From: Streptomyces ficellus
GTDB taxonomy: Bacteria > Actinomycetota > Actinomycetes > Streptomycetales > Streptomycetaceae
Direction: 5' to 3'
Length of the DNA: 64,000 nucleotides
NCBI RefSeq assembly: GCF_009739905.1
Contig: NZ_CP034279.1
Span: 4,216,001-4,280,000 of the forward strand
The position numbers were made by a program, and so were the translations under genes. Below are positions 41,969 through 50,935 of this stretch, piece after piece; position 1 is the first letter of the stretch, and each line of letters begins with the position of its first letter. The notes under the pieces were generated by a model. That model searched no databases. It was given only the letters and a program-made list of their open reading frames with translations, and was not told the origin of the DNA.

Positions 41969-43657
41969 GTGCCGCACCCCGATCCGTCCACGCCCCACCC
42001 GGCGGCCCCCGCCGCGCGTTCCGCCGCGGTGCTCACCGCGCCCGGAGCGCCCTTCGCCGTCGTGCCGGACGACGACGGACGGCCCGTCTACGCCGAAGGG
42101 CCGCGCACCCTGCGGGAGTTCGTGGAGGCCACCTGGGCGTACGGCGAGCGGCCGTTCCTCGTCGCCGACCGGCGGACGTACACCTACGGGGAGTTCTTCG
42201 CCGCCGCCTGCGCGCTCGCCCGGCGCTTCACCGACGTGTACGGGCTGCGCCCCGGCGACCGGGCCGTCGTCGCGATGCGCAACCACCCCGAGTGGCAGAT
42301 CGCCTTCTGGGCCGTTCAGTTGGCCGGACTCGTCGCCGTGCCCCTCAACGCCTGGTGGACCGAGGACGAGTTCCGCCACGCCCTCGACGACTGCCGGCCG
42401 CGCGTGCTGCTCGTCGACGGTGAGCGCGTCGAGCGCGTACGGGACTGGGCGCGCCTCCGGCGGGTGCCGGGGCTGGTCTTCCACGGCGACGCGGAGGAGG
42501 GGTTCGAGCGGTACGAGGACCTGCCCCCCGCCGACCCCGCGCTCGGCCCGCCGGACGTGGAGGTCCGGCCCGGCGACGACGCCACCATCATCTACACGTC
42601 CGGCACGACCGGGCGGCCCAAGGGTGCGGTCGCCACGCACCTCGCCCAGGCGGGCGCGGCGATGAACCCGCGCTACCACGCGGCCGTCGCCGCGCTGGAA
42701 CGCGGGGAGATCCCCGGGACGGGCCCGGCGCCCGTGTCGCTGACCACGTTCCCGTTCTTCCACGTCGCCGCGTTCACGTCGTTCTACTCCGTGATGGCGG
42801 CGGGCGGCACGCTGGTGCTGATGCGCAAGTGGGACGCCGCGCGGGCCCTGGAGCTCATCCACGAGCACGGCGTCACGCACTACGCGGGCGTGCCCACCAC
42901 CGCGCTCCACCTCCTGGACCTGGCCGGCGACTCCGGCCTCGGGACGCTGACCAGCCTCAACACCGGAGGCGCCGCCGCACCGCCCGGCCTGGTCGCCCGC
43001 TGCCCCGAGGGCGTCGAGCCCCGCAACGGCTACGGGCTCACCGAGACCAGCGGCGGCGTCCTGGCCAACTTCGGAGCGTCCTACCGGAGCTTCCCCGGCA
43101 GCGTGGGGCGGCCCACCCCGGTCACCGAGGTGCGGATCGCCGCCCCGGACGGCCGGCCCCTGCCCGACGGCGAGGTGGGCGAGCTGTGGCTGCGCGGCCA
43201 GTCCCTGGTACGCGGCTACTGGCAGGACCCGGCGGCGACGGCGACGGCGTTCACCCCGGACGGCTGGCTGCGCACCGGTGACCTCGCCATCGTGCGCGAC
43301 GGCCGGGTCAGCGTCGTCGACCGGCTGAAGGACATGGTGATCCGGGGCGGCGAGAACGTGTACTGCGGGGAGGTCGAGGCCGCGCTGTACGGCCACCCCG
43401 ACGTGGTGGACGCGGCCGTGCTCGGCGTCCCCCACCCCCGGCTGGGCGAGGAGGTCGCGGCCGTGGTGCGGCTGCGCGAGGGCGCGGCGGCCGGGGCGGA
43501 CGAGCTGCGGGCGCACGTGGCGCGCGGCCTCGCGGCCTTCAAGGTGCCGGCGCACGTCCTCGTCCAGCGGGAGCCGCTGCCCAGGAACGCGACGGGCAAG
43601 GTGCTCAAGCGGGAGCTGCGCGACACGGTACGGGCGGGGCTGCCCGCGGCGGGGTAG
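41969..43657 (+). CDS. acyl-CoA synthetase (class I adenylate-forming enzyme)
   Basis: The 562-residue ligase activates a carboxylic acid with ATP and transfers it to CoA. The P-loop YTSGTTGRPKGAVATH, GYGLTETSGGV, the hinge DRLKDMVIRGGENVYCGEVE and the terminal PRNATGKVLKREL with the catalytic Lys are all present. The GTG at 41969 follows AGGAAGAGG. It resembles the medium- to long-chain fatty-acid and steroid-acid ligases of actinobacteria, but the acid cannot be predicted. It has its own promoter and lies beyond the receptor gene, so it is probably outside the cluster, although a role in supplying an acyl group cannot be ruled out. Confidence 0.85.
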   Translation: MPHPDPSTPHPAAPAARSAAVLTAPGAPFAVVPDDDGRPVYAEGPRTLREFVEATWAYGERPFLVADRRTYTYGEFFAAACALARRFTDVYGLRPGDRAVVAMRNHPEWQIAFWAVQLAGLVAVPLNAWWTEDEFRHALDDCRPRVLLVDGERVERVRDWARLRRVPGLVFHGDAEEGFERYEDLPPADPALGPPDVEVRPGDDATIIYTSGTTGRPKGAVATHLAQAGAAMNPRYHAAVAALERGEIPGTGPAPVSLTTFPFFHVAAFTSFYSVMAAGGTLVLMRKWDAARALELIHEHGVTHYAGVPTTALHLLDLAGDSGLGTLTSLNTGGAAAPPGLVARCPEGVEPRNGYGLTETSGGVLANFGASYRSFPGSVGRPTPVTEVRIAAPDGRPLPDGEVGELWLRGQSLVRGYWQDPAATATAFTPDGWLRTGDLAIVRDGRVSVVDRLKDMVIRGGENVYCGEVEAALYGHPDVVDAAVLGVPHPRLGEEVAAVVRLREGAAAGADELRAHVARGLAAFKVPAHVLVQREPLPRNATGKVLKRELRDTVRAGLPAAG

Positions 43658-43760
43658 TGGTGCGGGTGCGGGTCGTGCGGATTCCGCCGGTGGGTACGGT
43701 CGGGGCCCCTCCGGCACGGCCCCTCCGGCCGGATGCCGGGTGCGGGCGGCACCGGGGCGA

Positions 43761-45044
43761 TCAGGCCCGGGTGACGCGGATCCGGTAGGCGCCGGACTCG
43801 GGGTCCTCGGACAGCACGGTGATCCGTACGCCGCTCTCGGGGTCGGTGAAGGACTCGCCGGGGCGGTAGGGGGCGTCCGACAGCTCGGCGTGCACGTTCG
43901 GCCGCCGCGTGCAGCCCCCGCTGTCGCGGTCGCTGTCCACGACCGTGACCGGGCCGTGCCCGGTGTCCACGTCGGACTCGACGTGGTAGATCAGCACCCC
44001 CGGCTCGCACACCGCCTCGTCGTTGCCCTCCCGGGTGCGGACCTCCACCGCGTACCCGGACTCCGGGGTGAGCGGGACGAAGGCGAGCTTCGCGCCGCCC
44101 CTGGCGGCCAGCGGGGTGAGCGTGTACTCGCGGGTGCCGGACGCGGAGGCGCAGCGCACCTGGCCGTTGTCGAGCCAGCCGAGCTTCCACTTGTGCCAGC
44201 CCAGGAAGTCGTTGTTGGCCCCCCAGTCCTCGGACATGATGTCCCAGTGCCCCACGGCGCCGCCGCCCTCGGCCGTGTAGAGGTCGGGCAGCCCGAAGAC
44301 GTGGCCGTTCTCGTGCGGCAGGACCCGGAAGCCCGTCTCGTGGTAGGTGCCCGAACCGTCGTCCTGGCGGCTGTAGACGAACGAGGTGTTGGCGAGCGGC
44401 GCGCCGTCCGCGTGCGGGGCCTCGCCGTTGCCGGAGAAGGTGACGGACAGGACGGTGTCCAGGGCGGAGGGGCCGGCGTTGGGCGTGACCAGGACGTTGA
44501 CCAGGTCGTAGTCGGCGAAGTCGACCTTCGGGTCGGCGGCGGTGACGATGTCCTGGACGAGCCGCCGGTAGCCCGGCTCGTAGGGGGAGCCGCGGTCGAT
44601 CCCGTACGAGTCGAACGGCATCGGCATCCGCAGCCAGTCCGGCAGCGGCGCCTCGGGGCGGTAGCGCATCCGGCCGTAGGAGCTGGTGCGGAACCAGTCG
44701 GTGGTCTGCGGGAAGAACTCGGCGAACCGGCTCATCGCCGGGCCCTCGCCGGGGGCGTCGGGGAAGTCGACCATCAGGGTCAGGGCCCGGACGTCGCCCG
44801 TCGAGCGGGCGTAGCCCGGGCCCGTGGGTATGCCCTCCGACAGCTGGACGCCCAGGGCGGCCGTGATCCGGCAGGGCGCGAGGCCCGCGTCGTCGGCGGC
44901 GGAACGGGCGGCGACCGGGCCGGCGGAGGCGCGGGACGGGCCCGGGAGGCTCGAGCTCGCCGTGGCGAGGCCGGCCAGGGCGAGGGTGGTGACGGCCGCG
45001 CCGAGGGCGACCGGTCTGCGTATCCGCCGGCGGGTCTGCTGCAT
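43761..45044 (-). CDS. secreted M6-family metalloprotease
   Basis: The 427-residue protein starts with a typical signal peptide (RRRIRRPVALGAAVTTLALAGLA, cleavage probably after the Ala/Ser stretch near residue 30-42). The zinc site is LPHENGHVFGLPDLY, an HExxH with the extra Gly/Asp of the immune inhibitor A (M6) family. The C-terminal part, with the stretch GVLIYHVESDVDTGHG, matches M6 proteins. It should act outside the cell on protein substrates. It is a single gene, convergent to the acyl-CoA synthetase. Confidence 0.85.
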   Translation of the reverse strand: MQQTRRRIRRPVALGAAVTTLALAGLATASSSLPGPSRASAGPVAARSAADDAGLAPCRITAALGVQLSEGIPTGPGYARSTGDVRALTLMVDFPDAPGEGPAMSRFAEFFPQTTDWFRTSSYGRMRYRPEAPLPDWLRMPMPFDSYGIDRGSPYEPGYRRLVQDIVTAADPKVDFADYDLVNVLVTPNAGPSALDTVLSVTFSGNGEAPHADGAPLANTSFVYSRQDDGSGTYHETGFRVLPHENGHVFGLPDLYTAEGGGAVGHWDIMSEDWGANNDFLGWHKWKLGWLDNGQVRCASASGTREYTLTPLAARGGAKLAFVPLTPESGYAVEVRTREGNDEAVCEPGVLIYHVESDVDTGHGPVTVVDSDRDSGGCTRRPNVHAELSDAPYRPGESFTDPESGVRITVLSEDPESGAYRIRVTRA

Positions 45045-45206
45045 ACGTGCTGATCGCCTTCGGTCGGCGGCGGTCGGCCGGGTCCGATCGCTCTCCGTCC
45101 GATCAGCCTCTGCCGGGCCGGGTGGGGGCGCCCGCCGGATGCGGCCGATCGTGGGTTACTCGCCGGAAGGGTGAGTGACGCGGCTCACAGGGGAAGCGGG
45201 ACTAAC

Positions 45207-45223
45207 CGGGGATGCGCTCCCCG
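45207..45223. promoter_or_regulatory. TetR operator, copy 1
   Basis: CGGGGA-TGCGC-TCCCCG is a 6-bp inverted repeat with a 5-bp spacer, extended by flanking A/T pairs. It lies 67 nt upstream of the TetR start. Confidence 0.6.
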
Positions 45224-45245
45224 TTTACCCCTGTGTCGCAGGAAG

Positions 45246-45262
45246 CGGGGAACTCGTCCCCG
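45246..45262. promoter_or_regulatory. TetR operator, copy 2
   Basis: CGGGGA-ACTCG-TCCCCG has the same arms and spacer length as the copy centred 39 bp upstream, and ends 27 nt before the TetR start. The duplication supports a real operator pair. Confidence 0.6.
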
Positions 45263-45289
45263 GTTGTGCGTGGAGAGAGGAAGTGGACC

Positions 45290-45955
45290 GTGACGACGAG
45301 CACGAGCACGAGCACCGGCACCGGCACCGGTACGCGCGCGTCCCGTCCCCGGGCGGACGCCCTGCGCAACCGCGAACGGATCGTGACGGCGGCCCGCGAG
45401 ATGTTCGTCGAGCTCGGGGCCGACGTGCCCTTCGACGAGGTCGCCCGCCGGGCCGGCGTCGGCAACGCCACCCTCTACCGGCACTTCCCCGACCGGGCCG
45501 CCCTGGTCCACGAGGTCGTCCTCTCCGTCCTGTCCCGCACCACCGAGAGCGCCCTGGAGGCGGCCACCGACGAGGCAGACGCCTTCGAGGCGCTGCGCCG
45601 CTTCACCCACGCCGCCGCCGACGAGCGGATCGGCGCCCTGTGCCCGCTGCTCTCCGGCGCCTTCGACCGGGACCACCCCGAACTGCTCGCCGAGCGCGGG
45701 CGCCTGGAGGACGCCGTGCAGACGCTCTTCGCCCGGGCGCAGGAGGCCGGCCGGATGCGCACCGACGTCGCCGTGGGTGACCTGCTGGTCGGCCTGTCCC
45801 AGCTCACCCGGCCCCTGCCGGGCTCCGCCTGCCCGAACTTCGACCGCTTCGTCCACCGCCACCTCCAGCTGTTCCTGGACGGCCTGGAGGCGCCCGCGCG
45901 CTCCGAGCTGCCCGGCACGGCCGCGACCCTGGAGGACCTGCGGCGCGAGCCCTGA
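45290..45955 (+). CDS. TetR-family transcriptional repressor
   Basis: The 221-residue regulator has an N-terminal HTH (RERIVTAAREMFVELGADVP, then VGNATLYRHFPDRAALVHEV) and a C-terminal helical sensor domain that includes a Ser/Thr/Gly-rich N-terminal extension of about 20 residues. The GTG at 45290 was chosen for the GAGAGAGG about 10 nt upstream; an upstream GTG at 45212 would put translation through both putative operators. It lies 57 nt ahead of an MFS pump gene on the same strand, the usual layout of a drug-responsive repressor and its efflux target. Confidence 0.88.
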   Translation: MTTSTSTSTGTGTGTRASRPRADALRNRERIVTAAREMFVELGADVPFDEVARRAGVGNATLYRHFPDRAALVHEVVLSVLSRTTESALEAATDEADAFEALRRFTHAAADERIGALCPLLSGAFDRDHPELLAERGRLEDAVQTLFARAQEAGRMRTDVAVGDLLVGLSQLTRPLPGSACPNFDRFVHRHLQLFLDGLEAPARSELPGTAATLEDLRREP

Positions 45956-46012
45956 GCCTCCGAGGACGACACCGACTTCCCACCACCCGCACGAGCCCTT
46001 AGGTGCTGCCCC

Positions 46013-47557
46013 ATGCCCGACAAGACCTCCGGCCCCGCCGGTCCCGCCACCACGACCGGCCCCGATCCCAGCCGCTGGAAAGCGCTGGTCTTCATAGCCC
46101 TGGCCCAGCTGATGGTCGTGCTCGACGCGACGATCGTGAACATCGCGCTGCCCTCCGCCCAGCAGGATCTGGGGATCTCGGACGGCAACCGGCAGTGGGT
46201 CATCACCGCGTACGCCCTCGCCTTCGGCGGTCTGCTGCTGTTCGGCGGCCGCATCGCCGACCTGTGGGGCCGCAAGCGCACCTTCGTCGTCGGCCTGCTC
46301 GGCTTCGCCGCGGCGTCCGCGCTGGGCGGCGCGGCCACCGGTGAGGCGATGATGCTCGGCTCGCGCGCCCTCCAGGGCGCCTTCGGCGCGCTGCTGGCGC
46401 CCGCCGCGCTGTCCCTGCTGGCCGTGATGTTCACCGACGGCAAGGAGCGCGCCAAGGCGTTCGGCATCTACGGCGCGATCGCCGGTGGCGGCGGCGCCGT
46501 GGGCCTGATCCTCGGCGGCGTCCTCACCGAATACCTCGACTGGCGCTGGACGTTCTACGTCAACATCCCCTTCGCCGTGATCGCGGCCGTGGGCGCCTGG
46601 CTCGTGATCCGTGAGCCGGCCGGTGGCCGCAACCGCTCGCCGCTCGACGTCCCGGGCGTCGTGCTGTCCACCCTCGGACTGGTCTCCCTGGTGTACGGCT
46701 TCACCCGCGCCGAGTCCCACGGCTGGTCCGACACCAGCACCATCGGCCTGTTCGTCGCCTCCGCCGTGCTGCTCGCCGCGTTCCTGGCCGTCGAGGCCAG
46801 GGTGAAGTCGCCGCTGCTGCCGCTGCGGGTGCTCACCGAGCGCAACCGCGGCGGTGTCTACCTCTCCCTCGGGCTCGCGATCATCGCGATGTTCGGCCTG
46901 TTCCTGTTCCTCACCTACTACCTCCAGGTCGTCAAGGGCTTCTCGCCGGTCAGGACCGGGTTCGCCTTCCTGCCGATGATCGCCGGAATGATCACAGGCT
47001 CCACGCAGATCGGTGCCCGCCTGATGACCCGCGTGCCGCCCCGGCTGCTGATGGGCCCCGGCTTCCTGGCCGCCGCCACCGGCATGCTGCTGCTGACGCA
47101 GCTGGAGGTGGACTCGTCGTACGCCGGGCTCATCCTGCCCGCGCAGCTCCTGCTGGGCCTCGGCATGGGCACCGCCTTCATGCCGGCCATGTCCCTCGCC
47201 ACGCACGGCGTCGAGGCCCGGGACTCCGGAGTGGCGTCCGCGATGGTGAACACCTCGCAGCAGGTCGGCGGCGCCATCGGTACGGCGCTGCTCAACACCA
47301 TCGCCGCGTCCGCGACCACCGCGTACCTCACCGACCACGCGGCCGCCGCGACCTCGCCGCAGGCGCAGAAGCTGCTCCAGCTCCAGGGCATGGTGGAGGG
47401 CTACTCCGCCGCCATCTGGTGGGCGGTCGGCATCCTGCTGGTGTCCGCGGCGATCGCGGTCACCTTCATCAACACGGGCCGCCCGGGCGCCGGTTCGCAG
47501 CCCGTCGCCTCCGGCGGCGCCGAGGACGAGGTGCGCGTCCCGGTCGTCGCGCACTGA
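46013..47557 (+). CDS. MFS drug-efflux transporter, DHA2 14-TM type
   Basis: The 514-residue integral membrane antiporter has motif A (GGRIADLWGRKRTFVVG), motif C (GAIAGGGGAVGLILGGVLTE) and about 14 hydrophobic segments. It belongs to the EmrB/QacA group that expels lipophilic drugs. It is almost certainly cotranscribed with, and repressed by, the TetR gene just upstream. It is similar in type to the exporter at the left end of the window but clearly a separate paralogue. The substrate is unknown. Confidence 0.88.
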   Translation: MPDKTSGPAGPATTTGPDPSRWKALVFIALAQLMVVLDATIVNIALPSAQQDLGISDGNRQWVITAYALAFGGLLLFGGRIADLWGRKRTFVVGLLGFAAASALGGAATGEAMMLGSRALQGAFGALLAPAALSLLAVMFTDGKERAKAFGIYGAIAGGGGAVGLILGGVLTEYLDWRWTFYVNIPFAVIAAVGAWLVIREPAGGRNRSPLDVPGVVLSTLGLVSLVYGFTRAESHGWSDTSTIGLFVASAVLLAAFLAVEARVKSPLLPLRVLTERNRGGVYLSLGLAIIAMFGLFLFLTYYLQVVKGFSPVRTGFAFLPMIAGMITGSTQIGARLMTRVPPRLLMGPGFLAAATGMLLLTQLEVDSSYAGLILPAQLLLGLGMGTAFMPAMSLATHGVEARDSGVASAMVNTSQQVGGAIGTALLNTIAASATTAYLTDHAAAATSPQAQKLLQLQGMVEGYSAAIWWAVGILLVSAAIAVTFINTGRPGAGSQPVASGGAEDEVRVPVVAH

Positions 47558-47573
47558 CGCGTCCGTACCCCGA

Positions 47574-47607
47574 GGGGCGCCCCCGCCGGTCGTGGCGGGG
47601 GCGCCCC
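47574..47607 (+). terminator. terminator after the TetR/MFS operon
   Basis: A perfect 14-bp stem (47574-47587 and 47594-47607) with a 6-nt loop lies 16 nt after the MFS stop codon. Confidence 0.8.
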
Positions 47608-47648
47608 CCGCCCGTACGCGGCCCCTGTGCGTACCCCAATTTCTGCTT

Positions 47649-48566
47649 ATGCTTCCGACTGTGTTCGACTCCCGGTACATCAAGACCTTCCATGAAGTGG
47701 TCAGGACCGGTTCCTATACGGCGGCCGCCCGCGCCCTCGGGTACACCCAGCCGGCCGTCAGCCAGCAGATGAAGGCGCTGGAACGGGACGTCGGCACCCC
47801 GCTGTTCACCCGCGTCGGGCGCGGCCTGCGGCTGACCGAGGCGGGGGAGGCCCTCACCCGGCACAGCGGGACGATCCTCGACAGCCTGGCCGTCGCCCAG
47901 GAGCAGATCGACGCCATAGCGCGGTTGCGCTCCGGCCGGGTGCGGGTGTGCGCCTTCCCCAGCGCGGGCGCGACGATCCTGCCCGAGGCGATGGCCCGGA
48001 TGGCGGCCGAACACCCGGGAGTCCGGGTCGAGCTGGTGGAGAGCGAGCCGCCCGAGTCGCTGCGGATGGTCGCCCGCGGCGAGTGCGACATCACCCTGGC
48101 CTTCAGCTACCCGGGCCTGCGGGTCGACGTGCCCCCCGAACTCGACGAGTTCAGGCTGCTGGAGGACCCGCTGACGGTGCTCCTGCCCACCCGCCACCCA
48201 CTGGCCCGCCGCCGCGGCGTGCACCTGGCGGACCTGGCGCACGAGCGGTGGATCGCCGGCTGCGCGCGCTGCAACGCCAACTTCCTGCACGCCTGCGCCG
48301 AGGCCGGGTTCAGCCCGGACATCGCCTGCACCACGGACGACAACCTGGTGATGCAGAGCCTGGTGGCCGCGGGCGTCGGCATCGCCATGGTGCCCGCGCT
48401 CGTCCTGTCGTTCCTCTGCCACGACAAGGTCGCCGGGCGTATCGTCGAGCCGCACACACGCCGCCAGGTGTACGCGTACGTCCTGCGCGACCACCTCCGG
48501 ATACCCGCCACGGCCCTCATGCTCGACCAGATCGTCGCGGTGGCCGAGTCGCGCGTCGGCTGCTGA
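47649..48566 (+). CDS. LysR-family transcriptional regulator
   Basis: The 305-residue regulator has an N-terminal winged HTH (FHEVVRTGSYTAAARALGYT, QPAVSQQMKALE) followed by a periplasmic-binding-protein-like sensor domain (residues 90-295). The ATG at 47649 is used; a GTG four codons later is possible. Two cysteines close together in WIAGCARCNANFLHACAEAG lie in the sensor domain and could bind metal or sense thiol state, which is speculative. It precedes the cysteine dioxygenase/YeiH pair by 86 nt in the same direction and may control it. Confidence 0.88.
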   Translation: MLPTVFDSRYIKTFHEVVRTGSYTAAARALGYTQPAVSQQMKALERDVGTPLFTRVGRGLRLTEAGEALTRHSGTILDSLAVAQEQIDAIARLRSGRVRVCAFPSAGATILPEAMARMAAEHPGVRVELVESEPPESLRMVARGECDITLAFSYPGLRVDVPPELDEFRLLEDPLTVLLPTRHPLARRRGVHLADLAHERWIAGCARCNANFLHACAEAGFSPDIACTTDDNLVMQSLVAAGVGIAMVPALVLSFLCHDKVAGRIVEPHTRRQVYAYVLRDHLRIPATALMLDQIVAVAESRVGC

Positions 48567-48652
48567 CCCCACCGCATCCATAAGTGTTTCTTCGCCTCCC
48601 GCCAAAGAACCCTCCTTGGACGTGATGGGTCGGCCGGGCGGACGCTGCCGCC

Positions 48653-49213
48653 ATGACGACGACCCCCGTTGCCGCTGCCGGCCCGACCACCGAACGCCTG
48701 CGTGACCTCGTCGCCCGGACCCGCGAGATCGTCGACCGCGGCCTGCCGCCGGAGCCGACCGCCCGGCTGGTCGGCGAACGCCTCGCCCCGCACCTCGGCG
48801 CGCCCGACCTGCTCACCCCGGCGCAGTGCGAGGGCGACCCCGACCACTACCGCCAGCACGTCCTGCACGCCGAGCCCGACGGTGGCTTCTCCGTCGTCGC
48901 CATCGTCTGGCTGCCCGGCCAGCGCACCCCGATCCACGACCACGTCGCCTGGTGCGCGGCCGGCGTCCACCAGGGCGAGGAGCACGAACGCCGCTACCAG
49001 CTCGTCCCGGACGGCACCTCCGCGCGGCTGCTCGCCACCGGCGACGTCGTGAACGGGCCGGGCGAGGTCGCCGCCCTCGCCCCGCCCGGCGACATCCACT
49101 CCGTACGCAACGGCGGCACGGGAACCGCGCTGTCGCTGCACGTCTACGGCGCCGACATCACGCGCCTGGGCACCAGCGTCCGGCGCATCTACCGCCTGCC
49201 CGCGGACCGCTGA
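48653..49213 (+). CDS. cysteine dioxygenase-like cupin
   Basis: The 186-residue cupin resembles bacterial cysteine dioxygenases, which use Fe(II) and O2 to turn cysteine into cysteine sulfinate. The iron ligands are in TPIHDHVAWCAAG (two His), with the third His in APPGDIHSVRN. Its stop overlaps the next start by one base (TGATG), so it is translationally coupled to a YeiH-type sulfur-anion exporter. Together they would degrade cysteine sulfur and remove the resulting anion. Some relatives act on 3-mercaptopropionate instead. Confidence 0.8.
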   Translation: MTTTPVAAAGPTTERLRDLVARTREIVDRGLPPEPTARLVGERLAPHLGAPDLLTPAQCEGDPDHYRQHVLHAEPDGGFSVVAIVWLPGQRTPIHDHVAWCAAGVHQGEEHERRYQLVPDGTSARLLATGDVVNGPGEVAALAPPGDIHSVRNGGTGTALSLHVYGADITRLGTSVRRIYRLPADR

Positions 49214-50283
49214 TGGCGCTCGTCGGCGCAAGGGTCCGTCCGCTCGCCGCGGGCCGCCGGGCCGGCCCGGGGCCCGCGCCCGGTCTGGCGCTCGCCGCGG
49301 CCGGGGTGGGCGTGGCGTGGCTGGCGCACCTCCTGGTGCCCGCCGTCCCCGTACTCACCGCCGCCGTCGTCCTGGGCGTCGCCGCCGCCCACACGCCGTG
49401 GCTGCGCGCCCGGGTCCGGGGCCGCTGCAAGCCGGGCCTGACGCTGGCGGCCAAGCGCCTGATGCGCGTCGGGGTCGTCCTGCTCGGGCTGAAGCTGAGT
49501 CTCGGGGACGTCCTGGGCCTCGGCTGGCGGACGGTCGCCATGGTGCTCGCCGTCGTGGCCGCCACCCTGGGCGGTACGTGGTGGCTCGGGCGCCGCCTCG
49601 GACTGCCGGGCGACCAGCCGGCGCTCATCGCCACCGGGTACGCCATCTGCGGCGCGTCGGCGATCGGCGCGGTGAGCGCGGTGCGGGACAGCGACGAGGA
49701 CGACGCCGCCGCGTCGGTCGCCCTGGTGACCCTGTGCGGCACGCTCGCCATCGCCGTACTCCCGCTGCTGCACGGCCCGCTGGGCCTGACCGACGCGCAG
49801 TTCGGGCGCTGGGTCGGGGCGGGCGTGCACGACGTGGGCCAGGTCGTCGCGGCCGCCCAGACCGCGGGGCCCGCCGCGCTCGGCGAGGCGGTGCTGGTCA
49901 AGCTGATGCGGGTCGCGCTGCTGGCGCCCCTGGTCGCGGCACTGGTGGTGGCGGCGCGGCGGCGGGGGCGGGGCGCCGCGCGGGGGCCGGGCGTGGAGGT
50001 GCGCGGCACGGAGCGGGACCGGCGTCCGCCGTTCGTGCCGCTGTTCGTCGCCGGGTTCCTGCTCATGGTGGCGCTGCGTACGACCGGGTGGCTGCCCGCG
50101 CCGGCTCTGGAGGCCGCCGGTACCGCCCAGGAACTGCTGCTGGCCGCCGCCCTGTTCGGCCTGGGCAGCGCGGTGCACCTGCCGACGCTGTCCCGCACCG
50201 GGGCGCGGGTCGCGGTGCTGGGACTGACGGCGTGGGTGCTGATCGCCGCGGTGTCGTACGCGGGCGTCCTGCTGACGGCGTAG
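49213..50283 (+). CDS. YeiH/UPF0324-family putative sulfate exporter
   Basis: The 356-residue membrane protein has about ten hydrophobic segments and the family's conserved core: RVGVVLLGLKLSLGDVLGLG, ATGYAICGASAIGAVSAV and GVHDVGQVVAAA. The family (PSE, putative sulfate exporter) is linked to sulfonate breakdown in several bacteria. Coupling to the cysteine dioxygenase supports export of sulfite or sulfate released from cysteine. It is of normal length. Confidence 0.85.
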   Translation: MALVGARVRPLAAGRRAGPGPAPGLALAAAGVGVAWLAHLLVPAVPVLTAAVVLGVAAAHTPWLRARVRGRCKPGLTLAAKRLMRVGVVLLGLKLSLGDVLGLGWRTVAMVLAVVAATLGGTWWLGRRLGLPGDQPALIATGYAICGASAIGAVSAVRDSDEDDAAASVALVTLCGTLAIAVLPLLHGPLGLTDAQFGRWVGAGVHDVGQVVAAAQTAGPAALGEAVLVKLMRVALLAPLVAALVVAARRRGRGAARGPGVEVRGTERDRRPPFVPLFVAGFLLMVALRTTGWLPAPALEAAGTAQELLLAAALFGLGSAVHLPTLSRTGARVAVLGLTAWVLIAAVSYAGVLLTA

Positions 50284-50309
50284 CACCGCCGCGCGGGGGC
50301 CGAGGGGGG

Positions 50310-50822
50310 TCAGCGCAGCCAGGGCAGGTCGGCGTCCGGGCCGGCGGGCTGGAGGCCCTCGGCCATGAGCCGCATGATCTCGCCGAGCTGGGCGACCTGT
50401 TCGGGGCTGAGCCGGTCGAACAGCGCCTGGCGCACGGCGGTGACGTGGCCGGGCGCGCTCCGCCTCAGCACCTCGTACCCCTCGTCCGTCAGGCAGGCGT
50501 TCTGGCCGCGCTTGTCGGAGGGGCAGTCCTCGCGCCGCACCCAGCCGCTCTTCTCCAGGCGGGCCACGGCGTGCGACAGCCGGGAGCGGGTGATCTTGGC
50601 GTCCTTGGCGAGCTCGGTCATCCGCATGCGGCGGCGCGGCGCCTGGGAGAGCTGGACGAGCAGGCCGTAGTAGATGTGCGGCATCCCGGCGTCGCGCTGG
50701 AGCTGCCGGTCGAGATGGTCCTCCAGCAGGGTGGTGGCCTGCCGGTACGCCCGCCACACCCGCTGTTCGTCGTCACTGAGCCACCGCGGCTGCTCGGCTC
50801 CGCCGTTGGTTGCCGTATCCAT
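50310..50822 (-). CDS. MarR-family transcriptional regulator
   Basis: The 170-residue winged-helix regulator has RMTELAKDAKITRSRLSHAVARLEK as helices leading to the recognition helix and ECPSDKRGQNACLTDEG as the beta-wing. Dimerisation helices flank the core. It is divergent from an extradiol dioxygenase, with two related palindromes between them, so it probably represses both genes and responds to a phenolic or quinone-like compound. Cysteines (Cys in REDCPSD and NACLTDE) might sense oxidation; this is only a possibility. Confidence 0.88.
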   Translation of the reverse strand: MDTATNGGAEQPRWLSDDEQRVWRAYRQATTLLEDHLDRQLQRDAGMPHIYYGLLVQLSQAPRRRMRMTELAKDAKITRSRLSHAVARLEKSGWVRREDCPSDKRGQNACLTDEGYEVLRRSAPGHVTAVRQALFDRLSPEQVAQLGEIMRLMAEGLQPAGPDADLPWLR

Positions 50823-50841
50823 GTATCCACTCTAAAGGCTT

Positions 50842-50855
50842 CTTGAAAGTTGAAC
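50842..50855. promoter_or_regulatory. probable MarR operator, imperfect
   Basis: CTTGAA-AG-TTGAAC resembles the perfect palindrome centred 44 bp to the right, with two mismatches. It lies 20 bp from the MarR start. Confidence 0.4.
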
Positions 50856-50885
50856 AAAGGGTCGATACGGTGGTGTTCGAGCCTG

Positions 50886-50899
50886 CTTGAATGTTCAAG
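50886..50899. promoter_or_regulatory. probable MarR operator, perfect
   Basis: CTTGAA-TG-TTCAAG is a perfect palindrome in the MarR/dioxygenase divergent region, 36 bp before the dioxygenase start. Confidence 0.55.
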
Positions 50900-50935
50900 T
50901 AAGTAGGATGGAAGCGCACGCCGGGAGCCGCAGCG

